From Hyphomicrobiales bacterium (GTDB taxonomy: Bacteria; Pseudomonadota; Alphaproteobacteria; Rhizobiales; JAJFHB01), in assembly GCA_021775755.1 (NCBI GenBank), contig JAJFHE010000014.1, positions 26,447-90,446 of the forward strand: 64,000 bases of DNA, given 5' to 3'. The position numbers and the translations under genes are program-made. Shown here piece by piece: positions 18,654 through 27,217 of this stretch. The notes under the pieces were generated by a model. It saw only the letters and a list, made by a program, of their open reading frames with translations. It was not told where the DNA came from and ran no database searches. Position 1 is the stretch's first letter. Each line of letters opens with the position of its first letter.

Positions 18654-19819
18654 GAGGCAAGCTCCAGAGGCTTCAGATCGCGCACGTTATCAGCCCGGGG
18701 TTGCTTTCGCGTTACCCGGGGTCCACAGCGCACCACGCCCAGCTTCTTTGCAAACAGATGGTCGAGCACGACGGAGGCGACGGGGGCGGCGACGGGGGCG
18801 GCGGTGCGCGGTTCGGACACGAGATAATGGTGATGAATACCGGGGGTCGTGTTGACCTCGTTGATATAGCCGTTGCCACCGTCGAGCGGCACGGAGATGT
18901 CGCGGCACAACAGGTCGAGACCGGCAAACTGCACGCCAAGCTCGGTGACGATACGGCGGCCGAGCTCGATGGTGTCTGGATGCACGCTGGCACCGACCCT
19001 GCGATTGCGCGCGGCGCAGTTCTCGTTGACGGCACGTTTCACGTCGATAACGCGCCCCTCTGCAAGCCGGCTTGAGGGCTTGAGGCCCAGGGTCTTGAGA
19101 TGATTGCGGCAATCGCGGTCAATTTTCAAAGGACTCAGCGCGCGCACCGGCTGTTCGCCAAGGCGCCGGGTATTTTCCGCCGCGACCAGCTTGCGGATGG
19201 TGCTGCGGCCATCGCCGACAACGACCGGCGCGTCGCGGCGCACCGCATCGATAAAGCGGCCATCGAGATAAAGCAGCCTGTAGGAATGGCCTTCGACCTG
19301 TTTCTCGATCATGAGTTCTGTGTCGAAGCGGGCCGCAAGCCGCGCCGCCGCGCCGAGCGATGCCATATCGGTGACACCGGTCGTGACGCCCCTGCCCCCG
19401 CCGGTTCCGCTCACCGGCTTCACGACGACGGGGCCGCCGAGGTCCGTCATGAACGCGAGAGCCTGCTCGAGGTTGCGGACGGTGCATGTCATGGCGTGTG
19501 GCACCGGCGCGCCGCGTTCGCGCAGCAACTGCGCCGTCACGGCCTTGTCGCCCATCAGGTCCAGCATAAGGTGGCTGTCGAGCATCACCTCGCCGCCGCG
19601 CACGAAGGTCGCGAGGCCATCGCGCTCAATACGCATATATCCCGAACGCCACGGCGTGGCGCTGGCGCCGATGCTAGCTGCGGCGTCGCGCCACAAGGCT
19701 TCGTAGTAAGCCTTGCGGAGCTTGCGGAATTCCAGCAGCTGCGCGATACCGGGGACGTCCACGAAAAAATGCATCCGGTACCAGGCACGCCAGAATTGCT
19801 CTTTGAGGAGTTCAAACAT
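18650..19819 (-). CDS. ATP-grasp ligase, cyanophycin-synthetase-like type
   Basis: In this 389-residue protein the segment DKAVTAQLLRERGAPVPHAM is followed by GGPVVVKPVSGTGGGRGVTTGV (ATP-binding glycine-rich loop), MIEKQVEGHSYRLLYLDGRFIDAVRR, APVVVGDGRSTIRKLV and GNGYINEVNTTPG. This is the arrangement of the ATP-grasp half of cyanophycin synthetase and of GshF-like ligases. The Mur-ligase half of cyanophycin synthetase is missing, so cyanophycin synthesis is unlikely. The first 75 residues are an aromatic, basic extension without a clear match. It lies 46 bases after the RraA-like gene and overlaps the second ligase by four bases. Confidence 0.87.
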   Translation of the reverse strand: MFELLKEQFWRAWYRMHFFVDVPGIAQLLEFRKLRKAYYEALWRDAAASIGASATPWRSGYMRIERDGLATFVRGGEVMLDSHLMLDLMGDKAVTAQLLRERGAPVPHAMTCTVRNLEQALAFMTDLGGPVVVKPVSGTGGGRGVTTGVTDMASLGAAARLAARFDTELMIEKQVEGHSYRLLYLDGRFIDAVRRDAPVVVGDGRSTIRKLVAAENTRRLGEQPVRALSPLKIDRDCRNHLKTLGLKPSSRLAEGRVIDVKRAVNENCAARNRRVGASVHPDTIELGRRIVTELGVQFAGLDLLCRDISVPLDGGNGYINEVNTTPGIHHHYLVSEPRTAAPVAAPVASVVLDHLFAKKLGVVRCGPRVTRKQPRADNVRDLKPLELAS

Positions 19820-19865
19820 GCGGGTGTCCGCTCGCTATTGTTGGTGCTACTCGACTTTGTTGGCG

Positions 19866-20651
19866 CTATTCAACCAGGCAACCGTCCAGCGCGAGCTGCG
19901 CATCGACCCAGTCATTGCTGAAGTTGCCGCGCTTCACGTCCGACACGTAAGCCGACATACGGGCGCGGTGTGCGTGCAGGCGCAAGGCGACGCTCTCGGC
20001 GAACTCCTGACGCACCACGACAACGCCGTTGCGGTCGGCGGCGATGATATCGCCGGGGTTCACGACAATGCCGCCGCAGCTGATAACGTGATTGAGTTCG
20101 CCGGGGCCGCGATGCAGCGGACCGAAGGGCGTGACGCCGCGGGCATAGACCGGCAAGCCGGTTTCCATGACACCGGGCAGATCGCGGATGAGACCGTCAA
20201 TTACAAACCCGGCAATGCCGCGGTGCTTGGCTTTGTTGGCGATCAGGTCGCCGAACACGGCGTTGCGCTGGCTGGCGCTTGTGTCGACTACGACAACGTC
20301 ACCGGGGCCCGCCACGTCGAGCGCCTTGTGCAGCATGAGATTGTCGCCGGGATAAAGCTTCACCGTAACGGCCGGGCCGACAAGCGGCAGATTGTTTGAG
20401 AGATTGGCGATGCCGTCGGCCATGGTGTAGAGCCGGTTCAGCATGTCGGAGATATCGGTTGTTTCAAAGTCGCGGAAACGGTCGACAAGGTCTTCGGCCG
20501 GCCGTTCAAAGTCCATGCGGATCTGAAATCCCGGTCCCGGTGTCATTTCGGATGATTTCGGCTTTGCCGTAGCACCGCCGACAGGATTGGTGCTGTGAGC
20601 TGCGGTGTGCTGTTCGACAGACGTCTTTTGGTCGGCGAGATTGCTGGTCAT
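19866..20651 (-). CDS. RraA-like / HMG-aldolase family protein
   Basis: The 261-residue protein has the RraA core: DTTDISDMLNR-type start, VGPAVTVKLYPGDNLMLHKALDVAGPGDVVVVD, FGDLIANKAKHRGIAGFVIDGLIRD and GVTPFGPLHRGPGELNHVISCGGIVVNPGDIIAADRNGVVVV. GDLIANKAKHRG and DGLIRD hold the residues that bind divalent metal and pyruvate in 4-hydroxy-4-methyl-2-oxoglutarate aldolases. A 50-residue polar N-terminal tail is unusual. The family often acts as an aldolase or oxaloacetate decarboxylase. It sits between an SDR gene and the ATP-grasp pair, so a role in making or cleaving a keto acid for that pathway is plausible. Confidence 0.87.
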   Translation of the reverse strand: MTSNLADQKTSVEQHTAAHSTNPVGGATAKPKSSEMTPGPGFQIRMDFERPAEDLVDRFRDFETTDISDMLNRLYTMADGIANLSNNLPLVGPAVTVKLYPGDNLMLHKALDVAGPGDVVVVDTSASQRNAVFGDLIANKAKHRGIAGFVIDGLIRDLPGVMETGLPVYARGVTPFGPLHRGPGELNHVISCGGIVVNPGDIIAADRNGVVVVRQEFAESVALRLHAHRARMSAYVSDVKRGNFSNDWVDAQLALDGCLVE

Positions 20652-20943
20652 CTGTGTATTCCCTGGTGGCCTGTTGTCCGTTGCCTCACACAGATGCACA
20701 CGGCATGCCGGACCCGCAGTCAGGGTGAACAATATGTTAACGAAATTTATCCTGTATTTTCACATACTTACAGTATTTTCTATGGTTAACGAAGGGCTAA
20801 CGGCGCGGCCCGGTCCGGGACGTCCCGGCACACGCGGCAGCGCGGTGCCGATGTGGCACATCATGGAACGCCCGTGGAGAATTTTTCGGTGAAACACCAA
20901 CGGGTTGCAGCGGCCGGTTCCGGGCGCCCGATAAAGGCGGCGC
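20652..20943. promoter_or_regulatory. Intergenic promoter region upstream of the RraA-like gene
   Basis: This AT-rich 292-base gap lies between the SDR stop and the RraA-like start, both on the minus strand. It has a direct repeat GTTAACGAA at 20736-20744 and 20785-20793 about 49 bases apart. The CtrA half-site complement ATGGTTAA is at 20782-20789. No gene is visible. It likely holds the promoter of the RraA, ATP-grasp and Ldh genes. Confidence 0.4.
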
Positions 20944-21711
20944 TCACATCATGATGCCACCACCAACTGAAATCGCTTCGCCGGTCACATAGCTGGCGGC
21001 CGGCGACAGGAGAAAGGCGATAACGGCGGCGACTTCTTCCGGCTCGCCGCGCCGCCCGAGCGGGATATGCGCCTGCATGGCCAGCCCCTCCGCATCGTCA
21101 AGCCCGTCGCGGGTGCCGGTGTCCTTGTGGATGAGCCCCGGGATGACGCAATTGACCGGAATGGCGTCGGGTGCCAGCTCCAGAGCCAGCCCCTTGACCA
21201 TGGCGACAAGCCCCGCCTTGGAGGCGCCGGAAAGCGGGAAATTGATGAAACCGGGGCGGAAAACATGACCGTTCAGGGAGCCAACGGCCACGATGCGCGG
21301 CGCGTCGGCACCACGCAGATGCGGCACCGCGGCGCGTGCCAGATCGAAAAACCCGCCAAGATTTGCGCTAAGCGCATAGTCCAGCTCTTTGCGACTGCCC
21401 TCAATGGCAGACTTCATGATGGGCAGGCCTGCATTGGCAACGACCGCATTGAGGCCACCGAAATTTTCAACCGCGGCGGAAACCAGCACCTCCGCCGTTG
21501 CCGTTTCGGTGACATCTCCCAGGACGACGCAAGCTTGCGCACCTTTTGCACGGCACTCGTCGGCAACCGCCTCGGCGCCATCGCGATTGTGGCGCGCATG
21601 AACAACGAGGCCAACCCCCTCACCGGCCAATTGCCGGCATAAGGCGGCGCCGATACCGCTGGAGGAACCGGTTACGATTATCGATCTGGCGATTGCCTCA
21701 TCCGCACTCAT
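20944..21711 (-). CDS. SDR family oxidoreductase
   Basis: The 255-residue protein has the classical short-chain dehydrogenase motifs: TGSSSGIG near residue 12, VANAG near residue 88, and a Ser-x12-Tyr-like catalytic region at SGASKAG (the tyrosine of YxxxK is not clear: the segment reads PLSGASKAGLVAM). The C-terminus VTGEAISVGGGIMM is typical. The missing tyrosine at the expected place is odd and may mean altered catalysis or a non-catalytic role. AGGAGGGGA precedes the ATG at 21711. It is divergent from the TPP enzyme gene. Confidence 0.82.
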   Translation of the reverse strand: MSADEAIARSIIVTGSSSGIGAALCRQLAGEGVGLVVHARHNRDGAEAVADECRAKGAQACVVLGDVTETATAEVLVSAAVENFGGLNAVVANAGLPIMKSAIEGSRKELDYALSANLGGFFDLARAAVPHLRGADAPRIVAVGSLNGHVFRPGFINFPLSGASKAGLVAMVKGLALELAPDAIPVNCVIPGLIHKDTGTRDGLDDAEGLAMQAHIPLGRRGEPEEVAAVIAFLLSPAASYVTGEAISVGGGIMM

Positions 21712-21880
21712 CCGTGTTCCCCTCCTGCCGGTGCCCTGCCGCCTATCTTCAGCGTCCTTTATCCGTCCACGATTTTGCCGGGTCAACTCACAAAGCTTGC
21801 GCTCATGTCCCGTTGCCTATAGGCGTTTTTCAACGTTCGGATACAGCGCCGGACCACAATCAGACTGGGAGTGTTGAGAC

Positions 21881-23554
21881 ATGACGCGGCGCGCGGCCGA
21901 TGTGCTGGTAAGCGGGCTTGAAGCCCAGGGTATTGAACGGATTTATTGTGTTCCAGGCGAGAGCTATCTGACACTGCTCGATGCCCTGCATGAGTCGAAC
22001 CGCATTCAGACCATAGCCTGCCGCCACGAGAGCGGCGCCGGCTTCATGGCGGTGGCCGAGGCGAAACTTACCGGAAAACCCGCCGTCTTCGCCGTAAGCC
22101 GCGGGCCCGGCGCGACCAACGGGTCGATTGCCGTGCATGTTGCCGAACAGGATGCGGTACCGGTGCTGGTGCTGATCGGCCAGGTATCGCGCGAAGAACG
22201 CGGACGCGGCGCCTTTCAGGAGGTCGACTACGGCCAGTTCTTCGGCGGCATGGCGAAATGGGTATCGGAAATCCATCAGGGCGAAAAGCTTCCCGAGGCG
22301 GTGGCGCGCGCGCTCCATATCGCGCAGTCGGGAACGCCCGGGCCGGTGGTTCTGGTGCTGCCGGAGGATATGCTCTCCGACGAAATCGACCGCGAGGCGG
22401 TTGAGCCGTCACCGATCAATGTGCCGGTTGCCTCTGCCGAGGCGGTATCGCGCGCAGCCGATCTGCTGAACGCCGCGGAGCGTCCGCTGATCATTGCCGG
22501 CAGTCAGCTGCAGGGGCCCGGAGGCCGCGCCGCGTTGCAGGCGTTCGCGGAAAAGTTCCAAATCCCCGTGGCCCTGTCCTGGAAGAACCAGGATCTTTTC
22601 GACAATTCATCGCCGCTCTATGCCGGCCATCTGGGCTTCAAGATCCCCAAGACCCAGGTTGACCTGCTCAAGGGCGCCGACCTCATTCTCGCGGCGGGTA
22701 CGCGGCTTGGCGATGTGGCGACGCAGGGTTTTACATTGCCGAATGCGCCAGACCCCGACCAGACGCTCATCCACGTCTATCCCGATGCCGAGAAGGTCGG
22801 CCGCGTCTATCGCACGGAGCTGCCGGTAGCGGCCGACGGGATCGGCTTTCTCGAAGCCCTGGCGCAGGCTGACACGGCAGATGACACGCCCATCCGGAAG
22901 GCCTGGCGCGAAGATATTTCCGGCTTCATGGCGAAGTTCACGACGTTCACCGCGCGGCAAGCGGATGACGGCCTCGATTTTGGTGTCGTCGTCGATGCGC
23001 TGGCGCGCCACGCCGACGACGACGCGATCGTGATTACCGATGCGGGGAACTTCTCCTCATGGGTGCACCGCAACTGGAAACTGAAACCCGCCGCCAAGAT
23101 GCTTGCGGTGATCGGCGGCGCAATGGGCTTTTCCATTCCCGCCGGCGTGACCACGGCGATGCTCGAGCCGCGGCGCCAGACCATCGTGGTCGTGGGCGAC
23201 GGTGGTGCGCTTATGACCGGAAACGAACTGGCAACGGCCATGGCCGTTGGCGCGGCGCCGAAGATATTCGTATCCCACAACAATACCTACGGCACGATCC
23301 GCCTGCATCAGGAACGCGAGTTTCCCGAGCGCCTGATTGCGACCGATTTGGTCAATCCGAGTTTTGCCCAGTGGGGCGCATCGTTCGGCGCCGACAGTTT
23401 TGTCATCGGCCCGGGTGACGATGTCGATGCCATCGTGAAGGAAGCGCTCGCCTCGCCAAAGGCAACCGTAATCGAGGTGATGTCGAGCGCGGAAGCCATT
23501 TCGGCCTTCACCACGGTCACGGCCCTGCGCGAGGCGGCGCGCAAGAGCGGCTGA
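21881..23554 (+). CDS. Thiamine diphosphate enzyme, acetolactate-synthase large-subunit-like
   Basis: The 557-residue protein has the three-domain layout of the ThDP family. The catalytic glutamate is near residue 50 in CRHESGAGFMAVAEAK, a central domain runs from about 190, and the ThDP-binding motif GDGGALMTGNELATA-NN lies near residue 445-475. Branched-chain ALS, glyoxylate carboligase, sulfoacetaldehyde acetyltransferase and benzoylformate decarboxylase all share this. Absence of a neighbouring small regulatory subunit argues against the biosynthetic ilvB. It is divergent from the SDR and the ATP-grasp cluster, so it might supply a condensed 2-oxoacid to that route. Confidence 0.85.
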   Translation: MTRRAADVLVSGLEAQGIERIYCVPGESYLTLLDALHESNRIQTIACRHESGAGFMAVAEAKLTGKPAVFAVSRGPGATNGSIAVHVAEQDAVPVLVLIGQVSREERGRGAFQEVDYGQFFGGMAKWVSEIHQGEKLPEAVARALHIAQSGTPGPVVLVLPEDMLSDEIDREAVEPSPINVPVASAEAVSRAADLLNAAERPLIIAGSQLQGPGGRAALQAFAEKFQIPVALSWKNQDLFDNSSPLYAGHLGFKIPKTQVDLLKGADLILAAGTRLGDVATQGFTLPNAPDPDQTLIHVYPDAEKVGRVYRTELPVAADGIGFLEALAQADTADDTPIRKAWREDISGFMAKFTTFTARQADDGLDFGVVVDALARHADDDAIVITDAGNFSSWVHRNWKLKPAAKMLAVIGGAMGFSIPAGVTTAMLEPRRQTIVVVGDGGALMTGNELATAMAVGAAPKIFVSHNNTYGTIRLHQEREFPERLIATDLVNPSFAQWGASFGADSFVIGPGDDVDAIVKEALASPKATVIEVMSSAEAISAFTTVTALREAARKSG

Positions 23555-23645
23555 TCAAGGGGCAAGATCTTCTATCGTGATCTTGTCTGCGGTTCTGAGT
23601 TCAAGAAATTTGCCGACCGCATACACATAAGACAGACACGACGCC

Positions 23646-23939
23646 ATGAGCACGCTAAACACCGTCGATCCAATTCCAAGATCAGAGTTGTCTGAAATGC
23701 ACACAGGCAGCCTTCTCAAACGCCTACAGCGATTGAGGAGTTTGCATGAGAGCTTTGAGCAGTCGGACTGGAGTAAAGACGAAAGAGATTCGGTGGCGGA
23801 TAAAATCGCCTTCAAGAACACACAAGCCTGGAAGGATGCATGGTGCCAGTTGAACGACGTCCTTTCTGAGCGGGAACATCTGAAACGCGGCTCTAAAAAA
23901 CTTCGCCAACAAGCTGCTTTTGAAAAGCAAAATCGCTGA
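23646..23939 (+). CDS. Small hypothetical protein
   Basis: The 97-residue protein is hydrophilic and probably helical (LLKRLQRLRSLHESFEQSDW, then DVLSEREHLKRGSKKLRQQ). It has no signal peptide. Its base composition is visibly less GC-rich than its neighbours, which may reflect transfer or simply a short gene. The ribosome binding site is weak. I do not recognise a family. Confidence 0.45.
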   Translation: MSTLNTVDPIPRSELSEMHTGSLLKRLQRLRSLHESFEQSDWSKDERDSVADKIAFKNTQAWKDAWCQLNDVLSEREHLKRGSKKLRQQAAFEKQNR

Positions 23940-24015
23940 ACGCGTTTGCGTTCACACTCTCCGAAACGCGATCCACATGGCTGCGGCCGCCATTGGCGGG
24001 TTATGAGTTCTGGTC

Positions 24016-24927
24016 TCAGACCTTGATCCCGGCGAAGTGGGCTTTGCAGAACGCACTGAAATTATCATGCAGACCACTCCCACCGCGGCCCTTTGCTCGT
24101 GCCAGCACGAGCGCCACCGGCGCGACGTCGCCGGCAATCGGCACGCGCACGACACGATGGCCGTCGTAGGTCCCATCATGCGGCGGGCGCATGACGCTCA
24201 GCGAAAATCCAAATCCGTTGCCGACGGCGCTGCGTACGGACTCAATGGAGCCTGAACGAAAGGCGACGGGTGGATCGATCCGGTGCGCATTGAGAAGGTT
24301 TGCGAAATACTCACGGCTCGCCGGGCCGTCGAACAGCACGAATGGCTCGTCCGCCATGTCCGCAAGATCGATCGCCGGCTGCGCCGCGCGTGCATGGCCA
24401 GAGGGCAAAAGAATGTGCGGCCGCAATTCGCAGAGCACATCGCGTTCAATAGCGGCGCCGGTCAGCCCCATGTCATAGGTCAGTGCCAGGTCGAGCTCGC
24501 CCGATGCGAGCCCCGCGACCAATTCGTCCTGGCGCTGTTCCGAAGGCGAAATGGCAACGCCTGGATAAAGCGCGTGATAGTCGCGGGCAAGCGCGGCGAG
24601 GTGAAACGGCGCAATGGTGTGAAAACAGCCGAGCCGCAGCGTACCGTTGAGGTCGGCGGCAATTGTCACCGCTTCGCGTTCGACCGCCTTTGCGTGATCG
24701 CTCAACGCGCGGGCATGGACGAGAAACGCCGCTCCCTGCGCGGTAACCTCGGTGCCGCGCGCATGCAAGCGGCGCAGCAACGTCAGGCCGGTCATCTGTT
24801 CCAGCTTGCCGATGGACTGGGCAAGAGCGGGCTGCGAGATGTTCAACCGGCGCGCGGCCTGTGCGATACCGCCATATTCGGCAACCGCAATAAAGTGGGC
24901 GCATTGTTTCAGGGTAAATCTAACCAC
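24016..24927 (-). CDS. LysR family transcriptional regulator
   Basis: The 303-residue protein has the LysR helix-turn-helix (GGIAQAARRLNISQPALAQSIGKLEQMTG, residues about 18-46) and a substrate-binding domain from about residue 95 (LRLGCFHTIAPFH). The start is GTG at 24927. It is divergent from the phytanoyl-CoA dioxygenase gene, with a perfect LysR-type operator between them at 24940-24954, which makes that gene the probable target. Confidence 0.93.
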   Translation of the reverse strand: MVRFTLKQCAHFIAVAEYGGIAQAARRLNISQPALAQSIGKLEQMTGLTLLRRLHARGTEVTAQGAAFLVHARALSDHAKAVEREAVTIAADLNGTLRLGCFHTIAPFHLAALARDYHALYPGVAISPSEQRQDELVAGLASGELDLALTYDMGLTGAAIERDVLCELRPHILLPSGHARAAQPAIDLADMADEPFVLFDGPASREYFANLLNAHRIDPPVAFRSGSIESVRSAVGNGFGFSLSVMRPPHDGTYDGHRVVRVPIAGDVAPVALVLARAKGRGGSGLHDNFSAFCKAHFAGIKV

Positions 24928-24939
24928 GTTTTACCTTTC

Positions 24940-24954
24940 TTATTCACCCAATAA
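24940..24954. promoter_or_regulatory. LysR-type operator TTATT-N5-AATAA
   Basis: TTATTCACCCAATAA is a perfect five-base-arm inverted repeat of 15 bases with the T-N11-A layout. It lies 13 bases from the LysR start and 85 bases from the PhyH start, as expected for an autoregulatory and activating LysR site. Confidence 0.6.
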
Positions 24955-25039
24955 ACGAGTTTTCATCTTATCGCCAGCTGTCATATGGTGCTGCTCTCCG
25001 GTGCAGTCCCGGACACTGAAACGTAAGGAGCCCCCGCCC

Positions 25040-25912
25040 ATGACGACGCTCACGCCGGCGCAAACAGAATTCTTCCATGAACATGGCTACGTCCTCATTG
25101 AGGATGCGGTGGATGCGGCTCTGCTCGCCACGCTAAAGGGCGATTTCAATGCCTGGGTGGAGGAAAGCCGCAAGCACGATGTGCCCTATGGTGAAATCAT
25201 CGACGGCCGGCCGCGCTTCGACCTCGAGCCCGGCCACACGGCGGCAAGCCCGGCGCTGCGACGCGTCAATGCACCGGTCGAAGTTTCCGACGCCTATTAC
25301 CGCGCCATGGCCGACAGCCGCATGACAGATTGCGTCGCCGAACTCATCGGCCCGAACGTCAAGCTGCATCACACCAAGATCAATTCAAAGCTTCCCGGCG
25401 CGGCAACGGCGGTGAAGTGGCATCAGGACTTCCCCTTCACGCCGCACAGCAACGACGATCTGGTCACCGCCCTGTTGATGGTCGACGACGTGACCGAGGA
25501 CAATGGTCCGCTGGAAGTGGTACCGGGGTCTCACAAGGGTTCGCTGCACGGGCTGTGGCATGGTGGCGTGTTCACCGGCGCCGTCTCGGACGAGGTTGCC
25601 GCCGACTGCAAGGCCCGCTCGGTGCTCTGCACCGGCAAGGCCGGCTCCGTGTGCCTTATGCACACGCGCCTCCTGCATGGCTCCACGCCCAACCGGTCTA
25701 ACGCACCACGCACTCTGCTCATCTCCGTCTACTCAGCCGAAGATGCAGTTTCCTATGTGCCCAATCCGGTACCGACGCGCCATGAAGGTCTCCTTGTGCG
25801 CGGAGAGGCGACCAACAACGTGCGTTCCATCGCGTACGATCTGAAGCTGCCGCAGAAGCCGACGACCGCTTCGTTCTTCGATCAGCAGGCCGCTTCCGGG
25901 AAAGCCGCATGA
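25040..25912 (+). CDS. Phytanoyl-CoA dioxygenase family protein
   Basis: The 290-residue protein begins MTTLTPAQTEFFHEHGYVLI, typical of PhyH oxygenases. The metal motif is KWHQDFPFTPHSNDD (HxD near residue 131), and the distal histidine lies in MHTRLLHGSTPNRS, followed by the 2-oxoglutarate-binding arginine in RTLL. AAGGAG precedes the ATG at 25040. Such enzymes hydroxylate small molecules using Fe(II) and 2-oxoglutarate. Regulation by the divergent LysR is likely. It converges on a small membrane-protein gene with a four-base gap. Confidence 0.9.
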   Translation: MTTLTPAQTEFFHEHGYVLIEDAVDAALLATLKGDFNAWVEESRKHDVPYGEIIDGRPRFDLEPGHTAASPALRRVNAPVEVSDAYYRAMADSRMTDCVAELIGPNVKLHHTKINSKLPGAATAVKWHQDFPFTPHSNDDLVTALLMVDDVTEDNGPLEVVPGSHKGSLHGLWHGGVFTGAVSDEVAADCKARSVLCTGKAGSVCLMHTRLLHGSTPNRSNAPRTLLISVYSAEDAVSYVPNPVPTRHEGLLVRGEATNNVRSIAYDLKLPQKPTTASFFDQQAASGKAA

Positions 25913-25916
25913 GGCT

Positions 25917-26291
25917 TTAACCCGGGTTCAAAACACTCATCACCAGGACGGACAGAACGGCAAGCACGAGGAGCCCGCCGAGCGCCCATTTCAGCGCACC
26001 GCTCGTCACGTGGCGGGTGGAGAAGGTGATCCTTGTATCCTGGTCGGGCGTCACGAAGATCGCGTAGTTTGAATCCCAGAAGCCCTTGTAGAAGGTCTGG
26101 TCCGCCTCAAGCGCCAGCAGGCGCGGCGACTTCGTGAACATCCACTTGGAGCCGATGACCTCGACCTGGCCGCCGGCGGACCCGGAGCCCGACAACCGCG
26201 CAGCGGTGAACGTGACCTCCTGAGGAATGCTGTCGAACAGCATGTGCAAAACGCGCGTGCGCTCGCCTTTCTTTGCAATGATTTCTCTCAT
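25917..26291 (-). CDS. Hypothetical protein with a C-terminal membrane anchor
   Basis: This 124-residue protein has a soluble domain (beta-rich by inspection, VTFTAARLSGSGSAGGQVEVIG) and one transmembrane helix near the C-terminus (WALGGLLVLAVLSVLVMSV), so it is probably tail-anchored. I do not recognise a family. The ATG at 26291 follows GGGGAG. The start is divergent from the GST gene. Confidence 0.6.
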   Translation of the reverse strand: MREIIAKKGERTRVLHMLFDSIPQEVTFTAARLSGSGSAGGQVEVIGSKWMFTKSPRLLALEADQTFYKGFWDSNYAIFVTPDQDTRITFSTRHVTSGALKWALGGLLVLAVLSVLVMSVLNPG

Positions 26292-26435
26292 CAGCGCTCC
26301 CCGTGGAATCCATCCGTTCACCTGAAATTGAATACATGCGAGTTGGACAATGCAACCGTTCTGTATACCGAGTTGCAATCAAACGTCCGATCACCCATCT
26401 ATCACCGGACTTGGCGTACTCAGGGGAACCATCAC

Positions 26436-27140
26436 ATGAGCGATCTAACCGCATTTCCGATTACCAAACGCTGGCCGGCCGAGCATCCCGACTGCATCCA
26501 GCTTTATTCGCTGCCGACGCCCAACGGCGTGAAGGCCTCGATCATGCTGGAGGAAACCGGGCTCGCCTACGAGCCGCATCTGGTGTCGTTCGGCACCGAC
26601 GATCAGCTGACGCCTGAGTTCATGTCGCTCAATCCCAATAACAAAATCCCCGCGATCATCGATCCCGACGGGCCGGGCGGCACGCCGATCGGTCTTTGGG
26701 AAAGCGGTGCCATCCTCATCTATCTGGCGGAGAAAACAGGCAGGTTCCTGCCCGCCGACCCGCGCGCGCGCATTGAGTGCATCCAGTGGCTGATGTTCCA
26801 GATGGGCGGTATCGGGCCGATGTTCGGCCAGTTCGGGCATTTCTACAAGTTCGCCGCCGACAAGGTGAAAGACCCCTACGCGAGGGACCGCTATCTCGCC
26901 GAGACGAAACGCCTGCTCGGCGTCCTTGACGGGCAGCTTGAGGCGCGCGACCACATCATGGGCGACGACTACACGATTGCCGATATCGCGACCGTTCAGT
27001 GGGTGCGCACGCTAGGCGGCTTCTACGAGGCCGGCGATGTGGTCGGCATGGACGAATATTCCAATGTACAGCGCTGGATCGACACATGCCTTGCCCGGCC
27101 CGCGGTTGAGCGCGGCCTTAAAATACCGGCGAGGGACTGA
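26436..27140 (+). CDS. Glutathione S-transferase, YfcG/nu-class-like
   Basis: The 234-residue protein has the thioredoxin-fold N-domain (QLYSLPTPNGVKASIMLEETGLAYE) with the Thr/Asn-type active site of the nu class and the cis-Pro segment NPNNKIPAIIDPDG, then ESGAILIYLAEKTGRFLP. The helical C-domain carries DYTIADIATVQWV. YfcG-like proteins bind glutathione disulfide and reduce disulfides. AGGGGAA lies just before the ATG at 26436. It is probably a redox or detoxification enzyme. Confidence 0.9.
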   Translation: MSDLTAFPITKRWPAEHPDCIQLYSLPTPNGVKASIMLEETGLAYEPHLVSFGTDDQLTPEFMSLNPNNKIPAIIDPDGPGGTPIGLWESGAILIYLAEKTGRFLPADPRARIECIQWLMFQMGGIGPMFGQFGHFYKFAADKVKDPYARDRYLAETKRLLGVLDGQLEARDHIMGDDYTIADIATVQWVRTLGGFYEAGDVVGMDEYSNVQRWIDTCLARPAVERGLKIPARD

Positions 27141-27217
27141 GCCCGCTCCAACTCCTTCTGGACGTTCAGACCCGGATTTCCTATCTATACGTCTAACGAG
27201 ATGGGATGATCTGCAAT

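Noticed and set aside
18650..19819. Cyanophycin synthetase
   Set aside because: The Mur-ligase half is absent and the protein is less than half of the usual length.
20736..20793. Possible CtrA binding site pair
   Set aside because: Only half-sites are present, and roughly one such octamer is expected by chance in a window this size, so I list it only as a weak note.
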